DNA of 64,000 nucleotides from Pezizomycotina sp. ARF18 (lineage: Eukaryota; Ascomycota), in assembly GCA_002224055.1 (NCBI GenBank), contig AZLU01000055.1, forward strand, positions 1 to 64,000. The letters are read 5' to 3'. The notes beneath the pieces were generated by a model, which saw only the letters and a list, made by a program, of their open reading frames with translations, ran no database searches and was not told the DNA's origin. How positions within the stretch are numbered: position 1 is the first letter of the stretch; each line of letters begins with the position of its first letter. Positions 10,401 to 22,936 of the stretch are shown here, one piece after another. A program made the translations under genes and the position numbers.

Positions 10401-13400
10401 CTACATATGCATATGGCCTGGAGGAGGCCCGTTGATCTCCCTAACCCTATCCAGCCACGTCTCTTGCGTAAAAGTCTTCCCAGACGCATCCACATCGACG
10501 ACATCTTCCTGTAACGTGTACCACTGAGCCCGAGGTACCTCGAGAAACTCGTGGTTATTTCTCTCCTCCCACGCAGGCAAGTTTGTCTCGTAACACGTCC
10601 TGCAGCAAGTAAAGTCACTGCACGACTTGCACATGTAGAACCTTGCGGCCGTGTCAAGGCCCATCAACTTATCGCAAACCTCACAGATCCAACTGAAACT
10701 CCTGTTCGTCTTCCCCTCAAATAACACGCGGCGGCGCGGAGCAGCGGGGTCTATGTTGCCATCTGCGTCTTTGTTCTCCTCGAACTCGAACTCTAATGTT
10801 TGCTCAGCCGCAACTATCGCGTCGTCGTAGTACCCTATCCGTACGAGAGCGCACGCGACGTCCATCCACTTCAAGAACGTCTTGAAATAGTTCGGTTTCG
10901 GTTCCATTGGAAATTCTTTTCGAATAGTCCTAGCCGGAAGTGGAAGCCCTTCAGCATACCGTCGAAGCTGCCGCCCTGGTCCGTCCCGCCGAACATCTGC
11001 AAGAGGCGGATGACCTTCTTGTGATTTTCGCGCCTATTTATCCGCGCCCAGTGCAACGGCGTGCACCCATAAGGATCAAGCCGGTTTGGATCTGCGCCGC
11101 TTTGAAGTAGGAACTCCATGATCTCGATCTTGTCGTCGAGTTCGTCAGACTCCAGGAAGGACATACCCTCCGCCGTGTTCATTGATTTTATGAGGTTCGG
11201 ATCGGCTTGGATGAGGAGCTTGACAACGTTCAAGTGCTTCTTACGGATTGCACGGCCGAGCGGGCCACCGGAGAAAAGGTCGTGAACGAAGACCTTCGCC
11301 CCAAGAGATATCAGAAGCTCACACGTGGAAACATGACCCGCGTCAGCGGCGTGAGTTAGCGGCGTAAAGCCACGGGCGGTTTCCCGAACGTTGATATCAA
11401 TGTTGCCATGCTGGACTATGAGGCGAATCGCCGGGTTGTTCCCAGCTTCAGCCGCGTAGTTGAGCGCCGTGTAACCGATCTCGCGGTGGCGGAGGTTCAA
11501 ATACTCCTGTACCTTCTCCCTCTCCTTATTGGTGAGCAAAGCAGCGGAAACAGATGAAACATATATTTCGTTTCCTCATCATTCATGAGTAGCGATGACA
11601 TGAGTGTTGTTAGGTAGTCGATGTTGTGGGTGAGGACCGACGCGCCAGCCTTCATCAGCATATCAAATGGCTCCTTCATTTTTTATGGATAAGGATCTGT
11701 AGCGCCGTGTACCCGTGTTTGTTCTGCGCATCAAGGTTGGCTTTGTGGTTGAGAAGGGCCTGCACGATTTTCATGTCCTTCCGGGTAGAGGCTACCATCA
11801 GTGGCGTCCAACCGTTACCGTCCGGATAGTTCGGATCCGCACCGCAGTCGAGCAAGTACGTTACGAGCTCTAGCTTCTGGTTGCGGATGGCGTGGCCCAG
11901 CGGTGTTACACCGTTATTGTCAGCGACGTTTATATCGGCACCTCCTTGAATAAGGCAGACCACTGCATCCTTCTCGTTATCCATAGCGAACAAGCTCAAC
12001 GCGGTAGACCCACTGGCAATCCGTGCGTTGATGTTCGCTCCGCGCTTGACCAGCTCAGCAAGAGTCTCGTGATCATACGCCTGGGCCGCATAATAAACCG
12101 CCGTCCCGTTCTCAGCGTTCCGGTGATTCACGTTGGCACCGCAATCGAGAAGGAGTTTAATACGACTCTTCCGCTTGCACGTTATAGCCAACTGCAACGG
12201 AGTGGAGTTATGGAAAGACTTGTCCGCAGGACAGTCCATCAACGAGTCGATGATCTTCTTTCCTTGCTTTTCGCCGGCGCGTATGAGTTTCAGCAAAATC
12301 TCATCCGTACATTTCTCCTCCATGGCCGCTGCGTGTATGGCTTGCCCTTTGGTAACGTCGGGATCTTCGAGCGGCGCTCCACTCGCGAGCAAAAGGTCAA
12401 CCATGTTTGGAAGGCCATCGCAGACAGCGACTATCAGCGGCGACCACGATTTTCCCTCGGGAGCCTTGAAGTTCGCTCCAAGGTTGATGAGCAGCTTGAC
12501 CATTTCTGCATTGTTTTGCCGAATAGCGCTGATAAGCGGGGTCGAACCGCCGTCGCAAACGGAATTGACATTAGCACCGTTCCTGGACAGAAGCCTAACG
12601 GCGGCCGTCTTCTGCTCGCATACGGCGTTGTGAAGTCCCGTGAACCCATCCTTATCTCGGAGGTCTACATTTAACCCTCGCTCTAGAAGGAGCAAAAGAA
12701 CGCTTGTCGCCCCATACAACGCGGCAGAAGCCATCGGGTTTGCGGTCAGCGCTGCATGCCACATTATACCGGGGAAGCGGTCTAGAAATGCTGCCACGGC
12801 CGGCCGTATGTTGCCGTACAGCGCAATTCAAATAATCTTAAACCCTTCGCATCGATAGGGCCCCTGGAGAGTGCCCCTGGCCAAGCTGCCGAATCGCCGA
12901 AAAGAAGGCGTCGAATGCCTCAGGATCTAAGCTTCTGAGCCCGGTTTGTCTAGACTCGATCCCGTTTATAAAGTTACGTAGCGACTCGTCGAAGCTCGGC
13001 GGGGGCAAGAATGTCTGCGAGTACTCCAGATTGAGCATCTGCCACCACGCCGAGTAGTAAACGTCCGCAGACACCATATCCCCAGCTTCGAGAATCCTGA
13101 TAGTTGATCTTGTACCTGCTTGTAATAGCTTTTGGCGGCGAATACCTGCTTCAGGTTCTCGTTGGCTAAGCCGATGTGTAGTATCGCCTTCAAGTCTTGT
13201 TGTGAGACTTGCCGTAGGAAAATTCGGCTGATTTGCGGTACTTCTGCCAGCAGCTCAGCGCAGATTGGTAATTGCCTGCTACCTCAAATGCGAGGGCTTC
13301 ATGGCCCACGATGTCGAGATTTTGATCGTTCGTCCACCTATGAATGATCAGCGTCTTACTAGCCAGCGCAAGATAGTCCTTGTCCTTCATTTGCCACATC

Positions 13401-14869
13401 CTCTGGAGTTCTTGGAGCAATTGAAGCGGAGATCCTATCTTCTTAGCGCGCTCTTCAATGGAAAGAGTAGTGGTCGTCTCTGTCGTTGCGGTGCTGCTTG
13501 ATGGAACAGGTTTTTCCTTTATCGTCGAAGATTGCGTCGCAGACGCTGATGCACTTGTAGTGTCCGCGGTTTCCGTCACTCCCCGCGACGCTTTCGCGTG
13601 GGTTTCCGTAGTCGAAGCTTTGGGGAGCACATTGACCGGTTCCGTCTCTGTCGCTTTCCGTACTACAGTATAACTGCCTTTCTTCTCGGCTACAGGTAAC
13701 TCGATGGTCTCATATGCCGGGAGTACGGTCCCCGTAATGGGGTGTACCATCGTCCCCGTTGCTGTTTCAGCGTAGGCTGGAGGTGACGTCTTCTTTCCTG
13801 CCGAGGTCTCCGTGTCTTCCCTCGCCAGCGCTGATGCCCCTTTGATTAAGGCGCTTTGTTGTACCGGGTAGCTGACACCGGTGAGCTTACAATATTGGTC
13901 GGCTGTTGTACTTGTGAAGTCTCCGGTTGCGGCCGGCCTCCTTTTTTGATCACTTTGATTTCAGCGCCGAAAAAGGCTCCTGCGGCCATAGTTTCCGTTC
14001 CTCGGGGTAGAGAAAATCCGTTTCTTGTTGTTTCGGCTCCGTAGTGGCTCCCGGAACCGGAAGATCGGTCTGAACAGCAATGTCCCGGCTGGTGGAGGTT
14101 ACACTTCGCACCGGTTTTCTAGTGATCATCGGCGGCTGAGCGGTTGGGAGTGTTACCTGCGGAGTCGCGGTCGCAGCAGCTGTTGTGTGACTGCCGAAGA
14201 GAGACTTAAGGAACTTGCGCATGGATCCGGAAATACTAGACTCGGGGTCGGTTGATTCGGAAGCGGCCGGTAAGGACGCAGCCATCTTATCTACTTCTGC
14301 CGCTCTAAGGATCGAAGCAGTTAATATTTCCTATCTAACGGCGACCATATCCAGGGGACCCGCTAAGGTTCCTTACAGCGTCATAGACCTCGTGAATACC
14401 TCCAGCGTCGTCTTGATCTGCCCTATCGAATCGCATAGCTTTTGAAGCCTGTCGGGCGTGATTTCGTGGCCGGCGGTATTCTCGCCCGAGTTCTGTTGCT
14501 CCATATATTCGTGCATCGTGGTCAACGGCTTCGAGAAGGCGTCTAGCATATCAGCAAGAGCTTCTAGGCGCGGTTCGCCAGCCACGTCTTCCGCCGGTTC
14601 GGATGATTGAGGACGATCCAGGGATGCGCGAATGTCTTTGAGGCAGGCGACGAGGTCGAGTAATTCCTATAGGTGCAAACCACGGTCTTAGTATCGGTCA
14701 GGAAGGGAATCGCACGGGTGACCTTACGTACTTTGCACAGCGCGCCAACTCCTCCGAACGCCTCCGGATGCTCCATACCCCACAGAGCCGCGGACCTCCG
14801 TAACTCCTGTGCCGATCCCTGCAGGCTCGCGAGCGACTTCATCGCCTTATCTCTCCCTTTGGGCACCAT
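10401..14869 (-). CDS. Giant ankyrin-repeat protein with C-terminal ZZ-type zinc finger
   Basis: One reading path runs through the whole interval, about 1,470 residues. The N-terminal helical part (from Met 14869) is followed by an intron at 14305-14376, a Ser/Thr/Pro-rich linker, and a TPR-like helical part with DIVGHEALAFEVAGNYQSAL (about 13270). A long ankyrin array follows from about 12790 to 10990, with many copies of the G-TPL-AA---LL--GA core. The C-terminus has a ZZ-like zinc finger: WICEVC, then YMCKSC, CCRTCY and a trailing HEF (about 10700-10560). Such proteins usually act as adaptors or sensors. About eleven frame changes interrupt the path; nearly every one I examined is repaired by a single added base at a short run, so I treat it as one gene with sequence errors. 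An upstream start at 15048 is possible. Confidence 0.82.
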
Positions 14870-15715
14870 GGTCGAACCCTCTCAGATGTCTCTCGAGTGC
14901 TATCATGCGTCTTGTACGGTGGAGGGCCTAGTGATGCTTGTCGTTTTACGTAAAAATTTTGCCCCTCTCGCGATCGTTCAAACGTGAAATTGACAACTTC
15001 AGCCTCATTGTTGCAAGGAGTTTTAGTTATTTTTGGCCTTCCCGCCAAGGACCCACTTTTCGGCAGTGATTACATAAAATCGTATGATATATCTGCGACC
15101 TAAGGGGCTTTGGTCCAGATTTTATTAGGACCGGCGTTGGCTGATCCGTTTACCATCGCCGCGTTGCCCACTAGGATATTTTTCCTTCTCATATAAAGCT
15201 CACATAGGAACAAGAGAAATTGGCCTTACTACACGAATTGGGTGACTAAATTATATTGGGAATGGGCCTGTGTAACCAGGTCCCCCTAGCAAAAATGACC
15301 ATGTACCCCTAGCAATTGCCATGGAAAACAACCGATGCGAAATGATCTTCACTGATTGGTCATGGGAGCCGAGAAACGCCACCAAAACGCCCTGGTACTT
15401 AACGGGCGAAATATACTGCAGATTTGGGAAGAGAACTTGTTTACGCTTGTTTAGGGGTGTGCCTAGTAATAACATGCACAAAGAAATAGACTGGTATAGT
15501 TTTAGAGAATGGCACGGTTCCTTATCAAGCGAAGTGGGTGGAGATCGGCCGTTGCTGAGAAATAAATACCTAGGACAGTCTCACCAAGTTGTCTGAACAC
15601 CCCCTGAAGGCAGTTACCTATGTTCATTTCTTTGCGTAACACCAGCGGGAATTTTGTCAAGATGCTGAAGTTATAGCATGGTCTAAGTGGTTGGATAGCC
15701 GACAAAACCGAAATA
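14870..15715. other. Divergent intergenic region
   Basis: This lies between the ankyrin gene (-) and the 7TM gene (+). A minus-strand frame at 14839-15048 could extend the ankyrin protein N-terminally if one base is missing at its junction. A 91-codon plus frame (15321-15596) has no recognisable content. Promoters for both genes should lie here, but no clear elements were found. Confidence 0.4.
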
Positions 15716-17538
15716 TGACGGCGCGATTTCCAGCGTGCGCGACACTAGTAACTCTCTCCTTTTCACTCTTTGTTCCTTAGTCTAGGCTGTTCGCTGACGT
15801 CCTATCCTACCGAAAATCGAAGTCAATAGATATCATCTGTCAGACACTGACTTTCATACTGATATGCCTTCGCCTATACGTCGCATTCTATCTCGCCGGT
15901 CGCATCAAAGCGCCAGACGTTTTCATCGTTCTGTCATGGTTGTTCTTCCTCGGTAACACGCTTAGGCATTTCCTAGCGAAGCGGATGGGGCTATGGGATC
16001 CGCGGGTGGTTTATCAAGCCGATGGTTCTTTACCTCCGTATGATGAAGTTATAACCAATAAGAAGACATTGAAAAGTGCTTTTGTTGTACGTCGACCTTG
16101 CTAATCTTCCTCCGTTTTGAAGTTTTGGGAAGGGAAATTGGGAACAAAAGTTTACTCACATTAAAACGTTTTCTCTAGTTAACGTACTCGACCGCAAGCG
16201 CATACTACGTATCCCTATACTTCGTCAAAATGACATTCCTATTCCTCTATAAGCAAATCTTCCCGGTCGATATGAAGAAACTACGGTTCGCGGTGTACTT
16301 CATGATCGATTGTTACGGTCGGATATGGCGTAATCGTCGGCATGATGTTCTTTTACTGCATACCAATATGGAGGAATTGGACGCTGAATCCGAAAGAGCG
16401 TTGTTTGACCTGGGCTGCTATCCCGCCGGTAAGTTAACTGTTTATCTTCATGAAGTCCGCCAGCGGTAATCTAACAGATCGACAGTACTTCTTCGGAACC
16501 GGTTTCCATATAATCACCGATATCATGAGTACGCACACTCCCCTAGGTCCACATCCCTAATACGCATTCTAACCGGAATTTTTCTCGTTACAGTCTATAT
16601 TCTCCCCTTCTTCATATTCCCGCGTCTATACAACTCGTGCTCCCGGCGAAAGTTCATTGGGATCATATCAATGTTCTCCCTCGGCCTCCTCTGCATACTT
16701 TCCTCCGTAGCGCGGATCGTCAACGCCAGCATAAACTCGTCCGCCAAAGTCATCGCCGTATGGTGCACGGTGGAGGAAACGATGAGCATTACTGTCGCCT
16801 GCATATTACCTATCAAGCGGCTGTGGGACGTGTCCACGGGAGAACCAGCAGCGTCGGCAGGAAACGGAGTAGGAGCTGGACCAGAAGCAGGACTTGGAGT
16901 CAGAGTATGGGATGGGCAAGGCGGTGGAGGAATACGGATGGAGACAGAGGGCGCACGGGGACGAGGACGTGGACGAATGCAGATGTAGAGACGATGGAGA
17001 CTGGAGGAGGCGGTACGGTAGGAAGCGGCGGACTCGCCCGAGACAAACCAACAACAAGCCTGACGGTGATGCGATTGAGTCCAAGATCGTAGACGCAGAA
17101 CATGGTACGGAACGTGTAAATGATGAGATTATAAAGGCGTTGAGAGGTACAGCAGGGTATCTATCACAACTTCTTGGGAGAGGCGAGAAGAACAGTCTGC
17201 TCGAGCCCCGACTCACGCACGCGGACACCTCATACGACTCGGAGAAGCAAAAAGCGGAACGGAACAATGGGTCGAAGAAAGCAAAGAAACAGCCCATAAC
17301 ACCAAACCTGACGTTTGGATCGGTGGCTGATACACCTGGGACATTTGGTGGCGACGGTGTGAGTCCAGTAATCACTCCAACACAACTTCCAGTGCCCTTG
17401 TCGTCCACATTCGGCCCAAGAAGTATCTCAAGCGGTAGTAGAGAGACTTTAGAGAATCACGACTCGGGCTTGCGTATCAGCACTGAGGGTGATGCCTCGG
17501 CCAACAAGCGGCCGCAAATACCAGTGTTGGTTCGTTGA
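15716..17538 (+). CDS. Pth11-like fungal rhodopsin-domain 7TM protein
   Basis: A seven-helix plasma-membrane protein of the fungal Pth11/rhodopsin-domain type, thought to act in surface or ligand sensing. Hydrophobic segments include DIICQTLTFILICLRLYVAF (about 15830), DVFIVLSWLFFLG (about 15920), VSLYFVKMTFLFLY (about 16215), GVIVGMMFFYCIPIW (about 16330) and IIGI/FSLGLLCILSSVARI (about 16665). The helix-5 motif TGFHIITDIMIYILPFFIF is split by an intron. Introns are seen at about 16088-16179 (GTACGT), about 16429-16493 and about 16530-16599. A long charged, disordered cytoplasmic tail follows to stop 17538. The frame changes near 16315 and again near 16850-16900. The first exon (Met 15716) is a guess because an in-frame stop precedes the first helix unless a very short intron is used. 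Confidence 0.8.
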
Positions 17539-17813
17539 CTTTCGGGCCACGACCCGCCCGACCGGAGCTTGAAACTCTAGTCAACTCTCTGGCCAGGAAC
17601 ATTTTGTAAATAGATTTCCATTGCATCCTCAGATTTCTTAGTATAATATTTACCATGGCTTTCCAGCGATCATCGTGACTGTTTTCTAAGCTATTTGAAT
17701 TCCGATGATTTGGAATATGGCTGGTGGCCATGAGAAAGATACCGGTATGCCGCGGTTAGCGGGCAGTGCCGATTCTCAGCCGCAGATGAAAAGCCCCTAA
17801 CAACCGAGTTCTT

Positions 17814-17819
17814 TATAAA
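17814..17819 (+). promoter_or_regulatory. TATA element of the F-box-like gene
   Basis: TATAAA lies 90 bases upstream of the ATG at 17904, in a typical position for a fungal core promoter with a short 5' leader. Confidence 0.5.
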
Positions 17820-17903
17820 GGGAGACCGAAGCCACCGTTCTTACACATTTTCATTTTCAACAAGCAACAGAGACGACTCAAATGTCATAAATAGACCTTA
17901 GAA

Positions 17904-19577
17904 ATGGAAGACGACGCTGATTCTCGCGAGCTGCCTCCTCTCGGTTTCTCAAGCCTTCCCTTGGATCTTATCTACATCATCCTACGGAATATTCACGACC
18001 GGCGAACCCTCATATCCGTAATACTCTCTTCACGAGCCTGGTTCGATGCATTCAATCAGCACAAGGACACCATCGTCCGCACCATCAGCCTGCGCGAAAT
18101 AAAACCCTTCTGGAAAGACGCAGTCGCAGTCGCAGCCGGTTTACAGACGTTGACGCAGGGTCTGAACACCGGCGAAGTCGAGATCACACCAACCGTCGTC
18201 ATGAAATTCGTCCGCGAGTATAATCACTGGTATGGCAACGATGCGGACATACCCTCATGGGGCAAAGCGAACAAAGGACTCGAAGACGAAATGATAAAGA
18301 ATCATACAGCGATCTGTACCGTGGTGAAATGGTACTGCAGGCACGAACTCAGACGCCGGCAAGGATTGCTCCGCACCAAAGCGGAAAACATGATGAAGTA
18401 CTTCGATCCCGGCGCTGAAGAGGCGGTAAAGGATGCAGAAGTTTACATACCGGAAACGGAAGCGGAGGTGGAAAGAGTGGCGCGCGCCTGTTACAGGGAC
18501 TGGCTGTTCCATATTTTCTTTAGAGATCACTCGTGCTGGGAGCTGGACGTCGACCCGAACGAGCGGTGGAGCTACAACGGCCAGCCGCTGGACGCGGATA
18601 TGCAGGTCCAGTTCGTCTGCTACACGTTCTGGGAGTATGAGGCCATGTACGCTGTGCACAGGATCATCTTTGTGATGTTGGACGGCTTGGGTGACGAAGA
18701 TGAAATAAGAGAAAATTACTCCGCGGATGTCAAGGAGATCCCCAATGGAGACGCCGACAACGCTGATGACGAGGGGCCTTTTGGTAAGTTTCAATCACTA
18801 CAGCTCAGACTTCCAAAAATATCACCTTATATCTCATTGCTAATGAACCCTCTATTTTGGCAGATGTGACACTGGATAATTTCCTCAAGCATTTCATTAT
18901 CGTCGTCTTGGGATACCGTGGGCTACGTGATATAATCCGCATCTGCGGAGCCGCGATCGCATCAAAACCTAGGCTATACGCAAGGGAACCGAGGCGCATC
19001 TTCACGACGCCAGAGGTTGCGGCGTACGTCAACACCGCATTGCAATCCAGCCGGTACAGGACCCCTGTTGCCGACTGTCTATACCAAGTAATGGAATGGT
19101 ACCCCCGCTTCAACCGCAACAGACCCCGCCCCGCGACGGACGAAACCCGGAGATTCAGCACGTCCCACGTCGTACCGTACAAACCGTATGTACACCCTCT
19201 ATCTCGCGTCGCTGATCCTATGAGGGTTATAAAACCGGACGCGAACAGGAGATTTTTGGAATTTGCAAATACAGCTCGAGAGAAAGGTACGCGAAGACGA
19301 GGAGGGTTATGTACGATGATATGGATTGGACGTCGAGGGTCCTGGTGGTTACGAGGACTTTGACTGGCCGGAGAATGAGGATATAGATAGGGGCGCTTGC
19401 CTGTTTGATGATTGGAGGCTGAAGAGGTGGGGTTACTTGACGCCGGAGCAGGAGACGGAGCCGCCGATGCTTCCAGAGAATTGGCTGGCGCCGGGACAGT
19501 ATGAAAGCGACATGTCTGAGGATGAAGCGACTGAGAACGAGTATATTAAAGCGAGCGCAAAGGACAATCAATCCTAG
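17904..19577 (+). CDS. F-box-like protein
   Basis: The N-terminus (LPPLGFSSLPLDLIYIIL, residues about 11-28, then DRRTLISVILSSRAWFDAF) fits an F-box: a leading LP, a hydrophobic helix and a trailing W. F-box proteins recruit substrates to SCF ubiquitin ligases. The rest (about 450 residues) is a long helical region without a domain I can name. It has a well-formed intron from about 18784 to 18863 that joins GPFD to VTLDNFLKHFIIVVLGYRG in frame. The C-terminal tail is acidic and Pro-rich (ending near ESDMSEDEATENEY). At least two frame changes occur between 19280 and 19330. The stop at 19577 belongs to the frame that carries the acidic tail. Confidence 0.65.
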
Positions 19578-20415
19578 TTCTGTTCCGAATAACTGGAAAT
19601 AATACTTCATTAATCGCGATACCTGCCAGTGTCATTGATAAGAAAACGCGTGTACAATGTTTTTGAAATGCATCAAGACGAGTTCTTTATGTTTAGATAC
19701 GGGAGGAATGCCAACCTTCATAGACGCAATTCGCGTCTTTCGGATAGATTCTCTTCGCCGTATTTATAATACAGATGGTCTGGAGACGTCTACAACAAGC
19801 CAAGTCGGTCGGAAACCTCATGGTATAGCAATAAATATTTGCCCAGCAAAACATACGTATACTGGACAGCCTGTTCTCATTGGAGTATCCTGTTTTTTCC
19901 TCGTGTCCTTGTGAAAGGATTGCAAAGGATCCTGCAGAGGGTAGAAAATGTCATAGCCTGCATTCGGAATAGCAACGCCATCATGCAGCTAGCCAAGAAC
20001 GGAAAACCAGCGGGGACGCGCAACCGAAGAAGCGGACGAACGACGCGAATGGGGAAATAAGATGGCGTCGCGTCGGATTAGTCCAGATCGCGTGGGCAGG
20101 AATCTTTCCCCTCAAAAGTCGGGGGATAATTTCACCGGTCTGCTGAGTCGCACAGGGATCATCCCCTTTTCTAACCCTTGTGTTTATCGTGTAATTCAGT
20201 ACATCGTGAGGTGCCACGAAGCTTCTAATAAAGACAGCTCCTTAGATTGTCATACAGAACATTCCACAGCCAGTTCTGTATATAAAAGAAGGCTTCTTCC
20301 GTTTATCACATCCGAGTCACTTTCTCTTCATCGATTCATCAGGACTACAGAAAAACACTACTGATCTTCAGAAAACAAACATAGCGTGAGATTCCGTCAG
20401 ATCATAAGCGCAATC
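19578..20415. other. Intergenic with promoter of the GST-like gene
   Basis: No gene is supported in this stretch; the small open frames have no recognisable content. A good TATA element, TATATAAAAG at 20279-20288, lies 137 bases upstream of the ATG at 20416. Confidence 0.5.
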
Positions 20416-21209
20416 ATGTCTAAAGAAACCACAAACAAGACGCCTATCCAACTTTTCGAGTTCGAAAAGCAACCCAACGCCCCCTCCCCGTCGTTGTTCT
20501 GCCAAAAGACGGAGACGTATCTCCGTTTCTCGAACCTAAAGTACGAGCACAAAGACGCGATGCCGTATAGCGCTCCGAAAGGGAAACTTCCCTACATCAC
20601 CTGCAATTCAGACACCGTCTGCGACTCGCAATTTATAATCCGCTACCTGGACACCAAGAAGGACGTCCTCGGCTCCAGAGGTGACTTAGACGCCGCAGCC
20701 GGATTAACTGATATCGAAAGGAGCGTCAGCAATGCTTACCGCGTCTACCTCGAAGAACTACTCTACTTCTGCGTTGTGCAAGAGCGGTTCTTACGGCCGG
20801 AGAATAGGACCATCATCGTGCAAGAAAACTTCTCAAAAATTCCGGGATTCATCAGAGGGGCAGTGATGTGGTACGTTCGCCGGGGCGTGCAGGCGTCGTT
20901 GATGGGACAGGGCATCGCGAAGCATTCTCAAACCGAGATCGATATGATCGCCGCTGGGATTGTTGATGATCTAGAGACGAAGCTGAGAAGCAACGGCGGT
21001 AGCGGACCTTGGTTTAATGGGGCCAAAGGCCCGTGTAAGATTGACGCTAGCATTTTTGGGTTATTTTCTGGCGTGATATCGTCCGGGGCGAACCCTGCGG
21101 TGAGGGGAAGCTTATGGAGAAGCCGGCCATCCTCAGCCTGGTAAAGCATATTGCGGAAGAGTACTTCCCAGAATATGAAGACTTGCTGAAGGCGCTGGAG
21201 GGCAAATAG
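20416..21209 (+). CDS. GST-fold (FAX/metaxin-like) protein
   Basis: About 264 residues, intronless. The N-terminal thioredoxin-like half starts with IQLFEFEKQPNAPSPSLFCQ and contains KGKLPYITCNSDTVCDSQFI, where the cis-Pro loop (LPYI) and the following D-S pair match GST-N domains. This is the arrangement of failed-axon-connections and metaxin-like proteins. The helical C-half has GPWFNGAKGPCKIDASIFG, the typical GST-C N-capping region, and ends with EEYFPEYEDLLKALEGK. A frame change near 21100-21106 is resolved by one extra G and joins the two parts. The start at 20416 is chosen because the upstream in-frame Met (20386) lies close to the core promoter. Role: probably detoxification-like or membrane-associated; not determinable. 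Confidence 0.8.
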
Positions 21210-21612
21210 CCTGAATTCATCAAAGACATGTAGACCTTTTTCACAAGTTCATGAAATGTGTCTTTGGCAATAAGACTATCGTTATCTATCCATTTTATAT
21301 CTTCTTGTAATGCGTTCCTAATTTTCCCCACGCCAAACAATACTTCTAGCTCCCATATACTTCTTCCTCTGTACCTTTTTTTTCTTTTTATTTTGTACCA
21401 TATTTTTGACATCTCCAAAGCTGGCTAGTTCCGCCGCTATCATAAATTTAAGTTAGGGTTTAGATATATTATATTGTCATTACTGCTATCTGCGATTATT
21501 CTTGAACATGCATATGAGAGATTGTATCATAATGAAATGCGAATCCAAACAATGTTAACAAACGCCGGACATCAATGTTAGAAGTACTTTAAAGTTCCTG
21601 CTAGATATAAAT
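21210..21612. other. Convergent 3' region, AT-rich
   Basis: This gap separates the convergent ends of the GST-like gene (+) and the secreted-protein gene (-). No gene is seen. Short T-rich tracts fit 3' UTR and polyadenylation sequence. Confidence 0.5.
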
Positions 21613-22936
21613 TTACCAAGCATTCTTACCGGCCTTGCCGTTTTTGGTCCGTAGATTATGGAGTGCCTGGGCCGCATCCATCATATTTTTGTGCCTATTA
21701 ATGCGTCAACCTCGTCATCAGGTTCCCTCTGATTAATCGAGTCGTTAATCCAGTCCGAATTGCCTCCATCCGTGCGCCCCCAGAGGTCACCGGCGGCTTT
21801 CAGATGCTCTATTGTTAAAGCTATCATCGTCTAAACCGGACCAGCGAGAATCGTCGTCAGTACCATCGAGTGCTTCAGCGTCGTCGTCCAAGGGCCCTTC
21901 AGCTTGTTGATAATGGGAGCCTTGGTAACGATCCTGCCCTTCTTAGGATCGCAGCCGGGCAAGTCGCCATCGGCCTTGTTACCGCAGTCGTCGAGGTTGC
22001 CGATGACGTTGAAACCGATGCAGCCGGTGGCGGGCATGGCGCCAGACGGTCCGAACATTGCTTTCCACCGCTTGGTTTTAACGGACGTGTCAGGGCATGC
22101 TGTAAAAAGACCCAAGGATATATAAGTTAACATAGCTTCATGTTGACATTTTCAAAAGCTTAGGGTTGATCTTACCAAAAGCGCGCCTTCATCTTCAGCG
22201 TAATACTTGTACACCTTGGTATGCCAGGAATTGGCTGGTGCAGAAAAGCCTTCCGCGCTGGAAGCAGCGACTTTTGCTGAAGGTCTCCCAAACGGTATTC
22301 TATGTTGAAGAGAGACATGTCAGTACAACAGACTCGGAACATCAGTGCTTTACGGGGCTAGGGACTTACACAAATTTAGTCCTGGCCTTGAGTCCCGGTT
22401 CTCCCTCTCCGTAGGTGTATTGTCCAATCTTGGTAGTCTTCTCTGTCTCGATCTGGACTTCGTACATCCCGTTCTTGTCCTTGTGGGCTCCGACGAGAGT
22501 CCGCGGGAAGGTGGACTGGGCGCCTTCGACGACGACGGCGAAGTATTCGTTGATCCCCGCCCAACCGCTGGTCTTCTTTAGACTACGTCCTGCCGTGAAG
22601 GTGGCGGCTGCTGGTTTCCCTCCACTCTTGTAGCAAATTACATCGCTGGGGTTCTCAACGACGTAAACCTGTTGCCATCCTTTACCGTCGGTGCTTGGCT
22701 TACCACCGCAAACTGTTTCCGTGGGAATAATTTGTCAGTAAACAACGCTAAGTCCTGATCGGTCTAAAAGTATAAATATTTGGAGAAAGGAGACGACTTA
22801 CGATAATATTATTCACTTCAGTGGGGACGTTTACCCGGCCGATATAGGAGGCGGAAGATTTGACCTGGAGTGTACTACCGCCGAGGACGGTTGGTGCAGC
22901 GGCAACAATGACAAGGCCGACGGATGTAAACTTCAT
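21613..22936 (-). CDS. Secreted protein of unknown family, multi-exon
   Basis: Not recognised. The first exon gives a signal peptide (MKFTSVGLVIVAAAPTVLGG, from 22936). Three introns have good borders: about 22801 to 22713, about 22374 to 22300 (GTAAGTCCC donor), and about 22177 to 22101 (GTAAGATC donor). The mature protein includes VCGGKPSTDGKGWQQVYVV, SGWAGINEYFAVVVEGAQS, a Cys-containing core with CPDTSVKTKRWKAMFGPSGA and NVIGNLDDCGNKADGDLPGC, then an acidic Asp-rich stretch. It ends with AAGDLWGRTDGGNSDWIND and ALHNLRTKNGKAGKNAW at stop 21613. Three or four frame changes occur, including one at the last intron. About 400 residues; extracellular or cell-wall location is inferred from the signal peptide only. 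Confidence 0.65.

Noticed and set aside
11892-12674. 260-codon plus-strand open frame
   Set aside because: It lies antisense to the ankyrin array, whose repeats and residue pattern are unmistakable on the minus strand.
16806-17408. 200-codon minus-strand open frame, Ser/Pro-rich
   Set aside because: It is antisense to the charged tail of the 7TM gene and has low-complexity composition created by that tail's codons.
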